The notes under the pieces were generated by a model. It was not told the DNA's origin and ran no database searches. It saw only the letters and a program-made list of their open reading frames with translations. A program made the position numbers and the translations under genes. 37,619 nt of DNA from Solirubrobacterales bacterium (GTDB lineage Bacteria; Actinomycetota; Thermoleophilia; Solirubrobacterales; 70-9): positions 1 through 37,619 of the forward strand of contig JAOPZF010000247.1 of NCBI GenBank assembly GCA_025964255.1. Direction: 5' to 3'. The stretch's first letter is position 1; each line of letters opens with the position of its first letter. Below, in pieces: positions 15,646-21,892 of the stretch.

Positions 15646-16287
15646 ATGGACAGCAACTCGAACCGCAACCGCATTCCTGCCGAGCTTCATGACATCGAGG
15701 AGACCCTCCGCGCCAACCGGCCCGAGACCTCCCCGTTGGAGCTCGACCGGATCAAGCTTCAGGCGATCCGTCAGGCCTCGCAAGGGCGAACGAGTTTTCT
15801 TGCACGTCAAAAAGGAGCTTTTATGAAGTCGAGACTCGCAATGATGCTCGTGATCGCGGCAGGTTTCATGCTCAGCACCACCGGTGCGGGCCTGGCGATC
15901 AGCGGTAGCTCGAGCAGCGGCAGCGCCGCCGAAAGCCAGTACACCCCCGCCGGCGTCGAAGAACACGGCGGCCATCACTCCGAAAACCAGGGGGTGAAGG
16001 GTGCCGCGACCAAGGGCGGCAACGACTGCTCCAGCAACGGTTCCAACGGCGGCGGCGGTAACTCCGGCGCCAACGGCAGCAATTGCAATGAGCCGGCCGA
16101 AACCGAACCGGCCCCGGCCGAAGTCGAAGTTGCTCCGGTGCCCGCCGAACAGCAGGCCGTCGTCAGCAGTGGCAGCAGCCTTCCGTTCACCGGTTTTGTT
16201 GCCATCCCGCTTTTGATCATCGGCGTCCTCATGGTCGTCGGCGGCGCGATGCTCCGCTTCAAATCGCGCAAGCAGCACACCGCCTAG
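15646..16287 (+). CDS. LPFTG cell-wall-anchored protein with anti-sigma-like cytoplasmic N-terminus and alternative internal start
   Basis: A 213-residue protein. Residues 1-59 are soluble and helical (AELHDIEETLRANRPETSP, then LELDRIKLQAIRQASQ), like the cytoplasmic part of membrane anti-sigma factors. A hydrophobic helix spans about 64-85. The outside part (86-178) is Ser/Gly/Asn-rich with two Cys (128, 147). LPFTG is at 179-183, followed by a hydrophobic stretch and a KSRK tail: a standard sortase signal. A second start, ATG 15823, gives a 154-residue form starting KSRLAMMLVIAAGFML, preceded by a strong Shine-Dalgarno (AAAGGAG, 15811-15817, 5-nt spacer). So the locus may make a long anti-sigma-like form and a short secreted form, both wall-anchored. 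Glutamate codons are all GAG (5 of 5) before the helix and GAA (9 of 10) after it. The anti-sigma role is inferred from position and shape only. Confidence 0.85.
   Translation: MDSNSNRNRIPAELHDIEETLRANRPETSPLELDRIKLQAIRQASQGRTSFLARQKGAFMKSRLAMMLVIAAGFMLSTTGAGLAISGSSSSGSAAESQYTPAGVEEHGGHHSENQGVKGAATKGGNDCSSNGSNGGGGNSGANGSNCNEPAETEPAPAEVEVAPVPAEQQAVVSSGSSLPFTGFVAIPLLIIGVLMVVGGAMLRFKSRKQHTA
15811..15817 (+). promoter_or_regulatory. strong internal Shine-Dalgarno of the LPFTG gene
   Basis: AAAGGAG, 5 nt before the in-frame ATG at 15823. It is stronger than any site at the upstream start (which has none) and marks a likely second translation start that produces a form with a signal peptide. Confidence 0.6.
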
Positions 16288-16295
16288 CAGTGACC

Positions 16296-16331
16296 TCACG
16301 GTCGGGGTCGCCCCGGCGACCTCGACCGTGA
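16296..16331. terminator. long perfect-stem hairpin between convergent genes
   Basis: TCACGGTCG (16296-16304) pairs with CGACCGTGA (16323-16331), and inner GGTCGCC (16306-16312) pairs with GGCGACC (16315-16321), giving a stem of about 17 bp with one G-U and a 2-nt CC loop. It lies between the stops of the LPFTG gene (16287) and the convergent Wzy-like gene (16338) and could stop RNA polymerase from both sides, although no T-tract adjoins it. Confidence 0.5.
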
Positions 16332-16337
16332 ACATGA

Positions 16338-18398
16338 TCAACCGATCGGGAGGCGGGCCGTTTCGGCCCGCCTTTTCCATATCTTCGGGTTGCCTTCGGT
16401 GAACAGATTGTTCCCCAGTTCGGCCAACGGTTCGTGGGGAGCGAGTTCGTCGGCTTTCAGCGCGGCAGCCCTCGGGTCCTGCCCGGCTGCCGCCTGGACG
16501 ACCGCAAGGCCGTACCAGGATTCCCATTCGCCTTCGTCGCGCTTGACCGCGGTTTCCAGCATCGAGAGGGCCAGCTCATTCTGGCCTTCGCGCATGTCAC
16601 AGAAACCGATCACCTGGTAGGGATCGGGCCGCACCGAGAGCACGTGGATCGCGTCGAGCGCCTCATGTGAGGCGCCGCCGCAGTTCCCTTCCTCGAACTT
16701 GCTGACGGCCGAGTTGAGCATCCCCTGCGAGATCGCCACCAGTGCCGGGGTGATGACCAGGACCAGGCAGCCGATTCCGAGCGCCAGCCGCCCGGTGCGC
16801 CCCGGCACCCGCGGTAGCCAGGATGAGCTCGACTCGGCATCGTCGGCGACCTCCTCCTGCTCCCGCGGACGCGCGGCGATCGCCATCCCACCGAGGGAGA
16901 AGACGAAGAACCCGGTGGCGGGCAGCTCCCAGTCCCAGTCGACACCCGCGTGGACCGCCCAGGTGAAAACGGCAGCCAAAAGGGCCACGTAGAGGATCCG
17001 GTCCGGGCCGCGGATCCGCATCGCCAGCCCGACCATGATCGAGAAGAGCGCTACGAGCAGGAAGATCAGCCCCGGCGCGCCGAGATTGCTCATCGCCTCG
17101 AAATAGACGGAATGGGTGTTGACGACCTTGAAGTATTCGCCGCTTTCCTTGGCCCAGAGCCGGCCGTAGGTTCCCGCGCCCGTGCCGAGCACCGGATGCC
17201 TGCCGAAATTCGTCAACGCCAGTTCCCACTGCGCCAGCCGGCCGTTGTTGTTGACCGTGTTGAAGCGTTCCTGCAGTTCGCCCGGCTCCTGTAGCGACTT
17301 CGAGTTCGTGAAGCTCTGGAAGCCCGAGCTGATCTTGCTCGGCGCGTCGACGGCGACCGCGCCGACGATCACGAAGATCGCGACCACCGTAACCACGATG
17401 GCCCAGGCCCGGCGCAGAGTTCGGGTCGAGATCTCGACCCGGTCGACCCGGCGATCGAGGGCGCCGAGAAGCCAGCGCAGGACCCCGGCGGCGAGTGCGA
17501 GCCCGACCAGCTCGAGCGTCAGCGTGTGGCCTTCGGAGACGCCGGCGGCGGAGGCGTAATGCTTGGACGACAAGGCGTGGGTCGAGAGGCAAAGGAGGAC
17601 GGCGACGATCGTCGGTGGCAGGATCGCGAGCGTCGAGCTGAGCAGCTCGCGCCGCCTGCAGAGGAGGAAGAAGACAACCAGTCCGATCGCCAGCGCCCCG
17701 ATCGCCCCGCGCGTGAAGCAGAAGTAGAGCGTCGCGGTGACAAGCGGCACCGACGCCGCGGCGAGGGACTTGATCAGCGGCGGCTCCTCGCGCCGCGTCG
17801 CCAGACCGACGGAGAGGAGGATCGTCACCGCGGCGAAGATCCCGAGCCCGTTCCAGTAACTGAGCGGATAGCTGAGGCGATCGTTTTCGATCGAGGTCTG
17901 GATCGAGTGCAGTTCGGGCAGGATCCGGGTCACCAGGCCGGCGACGCAGACCAGGACCATCGCCAGGGTGAGCGCCCGGACCGCCCACAGCAGCCGCTCT
18001 CGCGACCAGGCGAACGAGCCAAAGAGGACGAGCGCCAGCCAGTACATCAGCGCCCGGTCGAATTCGATCAGCGCCTGGGCGGGCGCGTGCGACCAGAGCG
18101 CCGAGGTCAGCGTCCAGATCGTGAAGAGACCGAGCCCGGTGGCGGCCCAGACCAGCGCCGGTCCGAAACCCTCGAAGGGGTGGTCGGCGAGGACCACGCG
18201 CGCCATCAGCGCGACCCCGAGGATCACCGCGACGATCGCCGGGGCGCCGGCGAAATATCCGCCGGAACGGAAGGCGAGGTAGAAGGTGGTCGCCCCCGGG
18301 CCGATCGCCGCGAGACCGCCGGCGATCAGCGTCGCGGTCGCCGGGCGCTCGCGAGCCATTGAGTCGGGTTGCGACGAGAGAGAGGGGCTCACGGACAC
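16338..18398 (-). CDS. Wzy/O-antigen-ligase-like membrane protein with C-terminal TPR-like region
   Basis: A 686-residue polytopic membrane protein with about 11-12 predicted helices. The O-antigen ligase/polymerase signature region is a large loop with NTVNNNGRLAQWELALTNFGRHPVLGTGAGTYG and NTHSVYFEAMSNLGAPGL (about 390-450). After the last helix (about 555) comes a TPR-like region of roughly 130 residues (FEEGNCGGASHEALDAIHVLSVRPDPYQV, ELALSMLETAVKRDEGEWESWYGLAVVQ). Members join or ligate lipid-linked polysaccharide repeats at the outer membrane face. It begins the polysaccharide locus and is a polymerase candidate together with the protein at 32315. The first start is GTG 18398; GTG 18392 and ATG 18359 are alternatives in frame and only trim the cytoplasmic end. 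A minus-strand TAAGGT hexamer lies 9 nt before 18398. Confidence 0.87.
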   Translation of the reverse strand: MSVSPSLSSQPDSMARERPATATLIAGGLAAIGPGATTFYLAFRSGGYFAGAPAIVAVILGVALMARVVLADHPFEGFGPALVWAATGLGLFTIWTLTSALWSHAPAQALIEFDRALMYWLALVLFGSFAWSRERLLWAVRALTLAMVLVCVAGLVTRILPELHSIQTSIENDRLSYPLSYWNGLGIFAAVTILLSVGLATRREEPPLIKSLAAASVPLVTATLYFCFTRGAIGALAIGLVVFFLLCRRRELLSSTLAILPPTIVAVLLCLSTHALSSKHYASAAGVSEGHTLTLELVGLALAAGVLRWLLGALDRRVDRVEISTRTLRRAWAIVVTVVAIFVIVGAVAVDAPSKISSGFQSFTNSKSLQEPGELQERFNTVNNNGRLAQWELALTNFGRHPVLGTGAGTYGRLWAKESGEYFKVVNTHSVYFEAMSNLGAPGLIFLLVALFSIMVGLAMRIRGPDRILYVALLAAVFTWAVHAGVDWDWELPATGFFVFSLGGMAIAARPREQEEVADDAESSSSWLPRVPGRTGRLALGIGCLVLVITPALVAISQGMLNSAVSKFEEGNCGGASHEALDAIHVLSVRPDPYQVIGFCDMREGQNELALSMLETAVKRDEGEWESWYGLAVVQAAAGQDPRAAALKADELAPHEPLAELGNNLFTEGNPKIWKRRAETARLPIG
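16351..16376 (+). terminator. intrinsic terminator of the LPFTG gene, embedded in the end of the convergent gene
   Basis: AGGCGGGCCG (16351-16360), loop TTT, CGGCCCGCCT (16364-16373), then TTT: a perfect 10-bp stem with a T-run on the plus strand. It overlaps codons for the C-terminus (RRAETARLPIG) of the convergent Wzy-like gene. The plus-strand T-run sits on the right side for the upstream LPFTG transcript. Confidence 0.65.
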
Positions 18399-18464
18399 GG
18401 CATCGGCACCTTAGACGTGGAACTGGACCCTCGGGCGGTCTGACTCGTCCGCGAGAATAGGCGC

Positions 18465-18488
18465 ATGAACGAAGGAAACGTGCTTTGA
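18465..18488 (+). CDS. 7-codon upstream ORF overlapping the acetyltransferase start
   Basis: ATG AAC GAA GGA AAC GTG CTT TGA encodes MNEGNVL. Its stop TGA (18486-18488) overlaps the TTG start of the next gene (18485-18487). A GAGAAT hexamer ends 6 nt before the ATG, the same context (GCGAGAATAG) as before the ATG at 13259. The Shine-Dalgarno for the TTG, GAAGGA (18471-18476), lies inside it. This could be a leaderless leader peptide coupled to the following gene. A sequencing or natural indel that broke a longer N-terminus is an alternative. Confidence 0.35.
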   Translation: MNEGNVL

Positions 18489-19063
18489 GCCGCAACCAGT
18501 TTCGCCTTCACGTGCTCATCGGCTGGTTGCGCGCCGAACTCAGGTTCGCCCTCCTCCGTGCCCGCGGCCGCAAGGTCAGCGTCGGCGCCCGCCCGGTGTT
18601 CTGGCGCGGTCGCCCGACGCTTGACATCCACGGCACCTTCAAGATCGGCGACAACTGCAAACTCTATGGAGCGCCGTATCCGGCACGGATCACCGTCGCG
18701 CCGGGGGCGATGATCGAGATTGGCGACACCGCCGGGATCAACTACGGGACCGAGATCTACGCGTCGAAGTCGATCAAGATGGGCCACAACGCGATGATCG
18801 GCGACCTCGCGACGCTCTACGACACGGATTTCCACCGCATCGAAGAGGGTGCCGAGGTTCGGCAGGGCCCGATCGTGCTGGGAGACAACGTCTGGATCGG
18901 GCGTGCCGCGATCGTCCTCCCCGGGGTGACGATCGGCGACCACTCGATCGTTGCCGCGGGCGCGGTCGTGACCAAGGACGTCCCGCCCCGGGTGGTCGTG
19001 GCGGGGAATCCGGCCAAGGTCGTCCGCGAGATCACCGCGAGCGACGGGTGGCGGCGGTACTGA
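18485..19063 (+). CDS. hexapeptide-repeat O-acetyltransferase (left-handed beta-helix)
   Basis: A 192-residue cytoplasmic acyltransferase of the LbetaH family. Hexapeptide repeats begin near residue 48 (DIHGTFKIGDNCKLYG) and continue through IEIGDTAGINYG, IKMGHNAMIG, IVLGDNVWIGRAAIVLPGVTIGDHSIVAAGAVVTKD, with the usual C-terminal GNPAKVVREI. The catalytic His is probably in YDTDFHRIEEG. It would move an acetyl group from acetyl-CoA to a sugar hydroxyl or amine before polymerisation. The TTG start has a good Shine-Dalgarno 8 nt upstream. It is divergent from the Wzy-like gene and followed by a terminator at 19103. Confidence 0.9.
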   Translation: MSRNQFRLHVLIGWLRAELRFALLRARGRKVSVGARPVFWRGRPTLDIHGTFKIGDNCKLYGAPYPARITVAPGAMIEIGDTAGINYGTEIYASKSIKMGHNAMIGDLATLYDTDFHRIEEGAEVRQGPIVLGDNVWIGRAAIVLPGVTIGDHSIVAAGAVVTKDVPPRVVVAGNPAKVVREITASDGWRRY

Positions 19064-19067
19064 AGCT

Positions 19068-19087
19068 CCCGGACTCAACTGTCCGGG
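19068..19087 (+). other. hairpin after the acetyltransferase gene
   Basis: CCCGGAC (19068-19074), 6-nt loop, GTCCGGG (19081-19087). A perfect 7-bp stem 5 bp after the stop, without a T-tract. It precedes the real terminator at 19103 and may protect the 3' end. Confidence 0.45.
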
Positions 19088-19102
19088 CCCAACTGCCGAT
19101 TC

Positions 19103-19124
19103 AACTTCCACAGTGAAGTTTTTT
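19103..19124 (+). terminator. intrinsic terminator of the acetyltransferase gene
   Basis: AACTTC (19103-19108), loop CACAGT, GAAGTT (19115-19120), with a run of six T (19119-19124). It separates the acetyltransferase transcript from the priming-transferase gene, so that gene needs its own promoter. Confidence 0.7.
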
Positions 19125-19137
19125 CGACGAGACGAAT

Positions 19138-19177
19138 ATCTTGGTGGGCCTGAATTGATATCGGGCGCAACCAAGAT
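19138..19177. promoter_or_regulatory. two-tier inverted repeat just upstream of the priming sugar transferase gene
   Basis: The outer arms ATCTTGGT (19138-19145) and ACCAAGAT (19170-19177) are perfect 8-bp complements. Inside, GCCTGA (19148-19153) pairs with TCGGGC (19161-19166) with one G-U, around a 7-nt loop. It ends 12 bp before the ATG at 19190. As DNA it could be an operator; as RNA a structured leader next to the ribosome site. A TATCTT hexamer (19137-19142) in its left arm is a possible -10, which would favour the DNA reading. Confidence 0.5.
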
Positions 19178-19189
19178 CCGGCGGAACTG

Positions 19190-20659
19190 ATGCCTTCCCG
19201 AGCGGTAACCCACGAAATCCCGACGACGTCCCAGACCCTGGGGTCGAGTCCTAGCCGCACCCAGACTCCGAGTCGCGCCCGCGAACGCGGCACGATCCTG
19301 GGCCGCCTGCTGCTCAGTGCCGACCTGGTCGGCGCCCTCGTCGCCGGCGCGGTCGCCTGCCTCGCCCACGGGGTCGGGTTCGGCGACGGCTTCCGCTTCG
19401 TCATCGTCGCGGCGCTGGGCTGGCCGCTCACCGGCTTCGTCCTCGGCCTCTACCGCAGCGATCAGCTCGCCTCCTGGGCCTCCGCGATCAACGATCTGCC
19501 GCGCGAGTTCCTCGGCCTGCTGGTCGTCAGCTGGCCCCTCTACTGGGCCGCCTCGACCCAGGACATCTCCGATCCGGTGGCGCTGGTGTTCATCACCTTG
19601 CTGGCGATCGTCCTCTTCACCGCGATCGGGCGGGCGACCGTCCGCGCCACCCTCCACCGCTCGCCGGAGCTGCGCCAGCGCACCCTGATCCTCGGCTCCG
19701 GCGTGGTCGCCGGCCAGGTGGTCGAGAAGCTCGACGTCAACCCCCAGTTCGGGCTCGACCCGGTCGGCCTCGTCGACGACGAGGTGCACACCGTCGGCAC
19801 CCCCGATCTGCCGCGCCTGGGTGGGTTCGCCGATCTGATCGAGGTGATCGAGGCGCAGAACATCGACCGCGTGATCATCACCTTCTCCCGCGCCAGCCAC
19901 GAGCAGCTGCTCGAGTCGATCCGCGTCTGCCGCGACGCCGGCGTCGCCATCAACGTCGTTCCCCGCCTGTTCGAGTTCCTCGACGGCGTCCGCGCCCTCG
20001 ACCAGGTCGGCGGACTGCCGTTGCTCTCGCTCGACACCCCGGCGCTGAGCCCGATCTCGATGGCCGCCAAGCGGCTCGTCGACGTCGTCGCCTCGGGGCT
20101 GCTGATCGTGCTCACCGCGCCGATCATGCTCGCCGTCGCGGCGGCGATCAAGCTCGAGTCGAAGGGGCCCGTCCTCTTCGCCCAGCGCCGCGCCGGCCGC
20201 CGCAACAACGAGTTCCGCCTGGTCAAGTTCCGCTCGATGTACGCCGACGCCGAAGACCGCAAGAAGGAGATCGAGGAGCTGAACGAATCCGAGGACGGGG
20301 TGATGTTCAAGATCCGCCAGGACCCGCGGGTGACCAGAGTGGGTCGCTTCATCCGCCGCTTCTCGCTCGACGAGCTGCCACAGCTCTTCAACGTGTTCAA
20401 GGGCGAAATGAGCCTGGTCGGCCCGCGGCCGCTGATCTTCGCCGAGACGGCGGCACTGGAAGAGCGCTGGCACCTGCGTCGGCTCGAGCTGCGTCCTGGC
20501 ATCACCGGCCCCTGGCAGATCTACGGCCGCTCCGAGAGCCCCTTCCAGGAGATGGTCCGCTTCGATTACCAGTACGTCGCCGGCTGGTCCCTGGCCCGCG
20601 ACTTCGAGATCCTGCTGGCCACGATCCCGGCGGTGATCTCCGGACGTGGCGCCTACTAA
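19190..20659 (+). CDS. polyprenyl-phosphate sugar-1-phosphate transferase (priming glycosyltransferase)
   Basis: A 489-residue membrane protein. The N-terminal half has about four helices and a Rossmann-like nucleotide-binding fold (RTLILGSGVVAGQVVEKLDVNPQFGLDPVGLVDDE). After a fifth helix (VVASGLLIVLTAPIMLAVAAAI) is the cytoplasmic bacterial sugar transferase domain with LVKFRSMYADAEDRKKEIEE, the core DELPQLFNVFKGEMSLVGPRP and LRPGITGPWQIYGRS. It transfers a sugar-1-phosphate from UDP-sugar to undecaprenyl phosphate, the first step of polysaccharide repeat assembly. Members include WbaP, EpsE and CpsE; the sugar cannot be told. The Shine-Dalgarno GGCGGA is close to the ATG. The next gene overlaps its end by 14 bp, indicating an operon. 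Confidence 0.93.
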   Translation: MPSRAVTHEIPTTSQTLGSSPSRTQTPSRARERGTILGRLLLSADLVGALVAGAVACLAHGVGFGDGFRFVIVAALGWPLTGFVLGLYRSDQLASWASAINDLPREFLGLLVVSWPLYWAASTQDISDPVALVFITLLAIVLFTAIGRATVRATLHRSPELRQRTLILGSGVVAGQVVEKLDVNPQFGLDPVGLVDDEVHTVGTPDLPRLGGFADLIEVIEAQNIDRVIITFSRASHEQLLESIRVCRDAGVAINVVPRLFEFLDGVRALDQVGGLPLLSLDTPALSPISMAAKRLVDVVASGLLIVLTAPIMLAVAAAIKLESKGPVLFAQRRAGRRNNEFRLVKFRSMYADAEDRKKEIEELNESEDGVMFKIRQDPRVTRVGRFIRRFSLDELPQLFNVFKGEMSLVGPRPLIFAETAALEERWHLRRLELRPGITGPWQIYGRSESPFQEMVRFDYQYVAGWSLARDFEILLATIPAVISGRGAY

Positions 20660-21767
20660 CGGCGCCCAACCCGGTCTCGTCCACGACTACCTCCTGGTTC
20701 CGAGGGGAGCCGAGCGCACCTTCGCGGCGATGGCTGCGTGCTGGCCCGACGCGCCGATCTACACCCTGCTCTACGACGAGGCGGCGGTGGCTCCCCTGTT
20801 CGGCCCGCGCGACGTCCGCACCTCCTACCTCCAGCGCCTGCACATCGGCCAGCGCGGCTTCCGCTACATGCTGCCGCTGTTTCCGCGGGCGACCGAGCAC
20901 CTCGACGTCAGCGGACACGACCTGCTGGTCACGAGCAGCAGCGCCTTCGCCCAGGGCGTGCGGCCGCGGCCGGGCGCGGTCCACGTCTGTTACTGCCACT
21001 CCCCCTTCCGTTACGTCTGGTTCGAGCGCGAGCGGGCGCTGGCCGAGGCGCCGGCCCCGCTGCGGCCCCCGCTGAAGCGCGAGCTCGATCGCATCCGCGC
21101 CTGGGACCTCGACGCCTCCAAGCGGGTGACCCATTACGTCGCCAACTCGATCGGCACGCAGGAGCGGATCGCCGAAATCTACGGGCGTGACTCGGTCGTC
21201 ATCCACCCGCCCGTCGCGGTCGATCGCTTCTCCGTCGGGACCCCGGAGGATTACCTCCTGTTCGTCGGTCAGATCGTCCCCCACAAGCGGGTCGAGGTGG
21301 CGATCGAAGCGGCGCTCGCGGCGGGGCTGCCGATCCGGATCGTCGGCGACGGGCCCGACCTGCCGCGTCTGCGCGCCGCCTACGACCGCCCCGACGTCTC
21401 CTTCCTCACCGGCGTCTCCGACGCCGGGCTGGCGACTCTCTACGCCGGCTGCCTCGCCCTCGTCGTGCCCAACATCGAGGAGTTCGGGATCGCCGCGGTC
21501 GAGGCTCAGGCGGCGGGCCGGCCGGTGGTCGCGATCGAGCGCGGCGGCGTCCGCGAGACCGTCGTCGACGGGGTCACCGGAGTGTTGGTGGACGCCGAGG
21601 ACTCCGGCTCGATTGCCGAGGTGCTGCGGGCGACCGACTTCGGTGCCTTCGACCCCACCGCGATCCGCGTCCACGCGGAGACCTTCAGCACCGAGTCCTT
21701 CCAGCGCAAGCTGACCGCGCTGGTCGAACGTGCTGTCGCCGACGAGCCTCAGCCCATCCGCCCGTAG
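20646..21767 (+). CDS. GT4-family glycosyltransferase (WbaZ/mannosyltransferase-like)
   Basis: A 373-residue cytoplasmic GT-B enzyme, starting at GTG inside the end of the priming transferase gene. The N-terminal acceptor domain has GLVHDYLLVPRGAERTF, typical of mannosyl/rhamnosyltransferases of this type, and CHSPFRYVW. The donor domain has LLFVGQIVPHKRVEVAIEAA and IVGDGPDLPRLR and ends with the E(x)7E region EEFGIAAVEAQAAGRPVVAIERGGVRETV. It adds a sugar from a nucleotide donor to the lipid-linked primer. Tight coupling to the priming enzyme suggests it acts second in the pathway. The exact sugar is unknown. Confidence 0.9.
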   Translation: MAPTNGAQPGLVHDYLLVPRGAERTFAAMAACWPDAPIYTLLYDEAAVAPLFGPRDVRTSYLQRLHIGQRGFRYMLPLFPRATEHLDVSGHDLLVTSSSAFAQGVRPRPGAVHVCYCHSPFRYVWFERERALAEAPAPLRPPLKRELDRIRAWDLDASKRVTHYVANSIGTQERIAEIYGRDSVVIHPPVAVDRFSVGTPEDYLLFVGQIVPHKRVEVAIEAALAAGLPIRIVGDGPDLPRLRAAYDRPDVSFLTGVSDAGLATLYAGCLALVVPNIEEFGIAAVEAQAAGRPVVAIERGGVRETVVDGVTGVLVDAEDSGSIAEVLRATDFGAFDPTAIRVHAETFSTESFQRKLTALVERAVADEPQPIRP

Positions 21768-21892
21768 CCGCAATCGCAGTCCTGGCGCTGAACAAGCCGC
21801 CTGGACGGATGTACGACTGAAGAAACCCTCCGAAGGTCCAACTAGGCCGACGCCAGTGCAGGGACGCATGAGGGCGTCGACACAACGGGTGC
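21768..21892 (+). other. intergenic gap of 125 bp
   Basis: No gene and no clear promoter or hairpin. The region before the next ATG has no strong Shine-Dalgarno; a CACAAC hexamer 6 nt before it is a poor -10 match. Confidence 0.3.

Noticed and set aside
18401-18403. Minus-strand ATG upstream of the Wzy-like gene
   Set aside because: It reads only four codons before a stop and is out of frame with the gene; too little to call a leader peptide.
19125-19189. c-di-GMP or other known riboswitch before the priming transferase
   Set aside because: The hairpin lacks the conserved loop sequences of riboswitch classes I know; kept only as an unnamed inverted repeat.
18389-20473. Minus-strand open frame of 694 codons opposite the acetyltransferase and priming transferase
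   Set aside because: Antisense composition (Asp/Arg/Gly/Val-rich), no motif; the opposite strand is certain.
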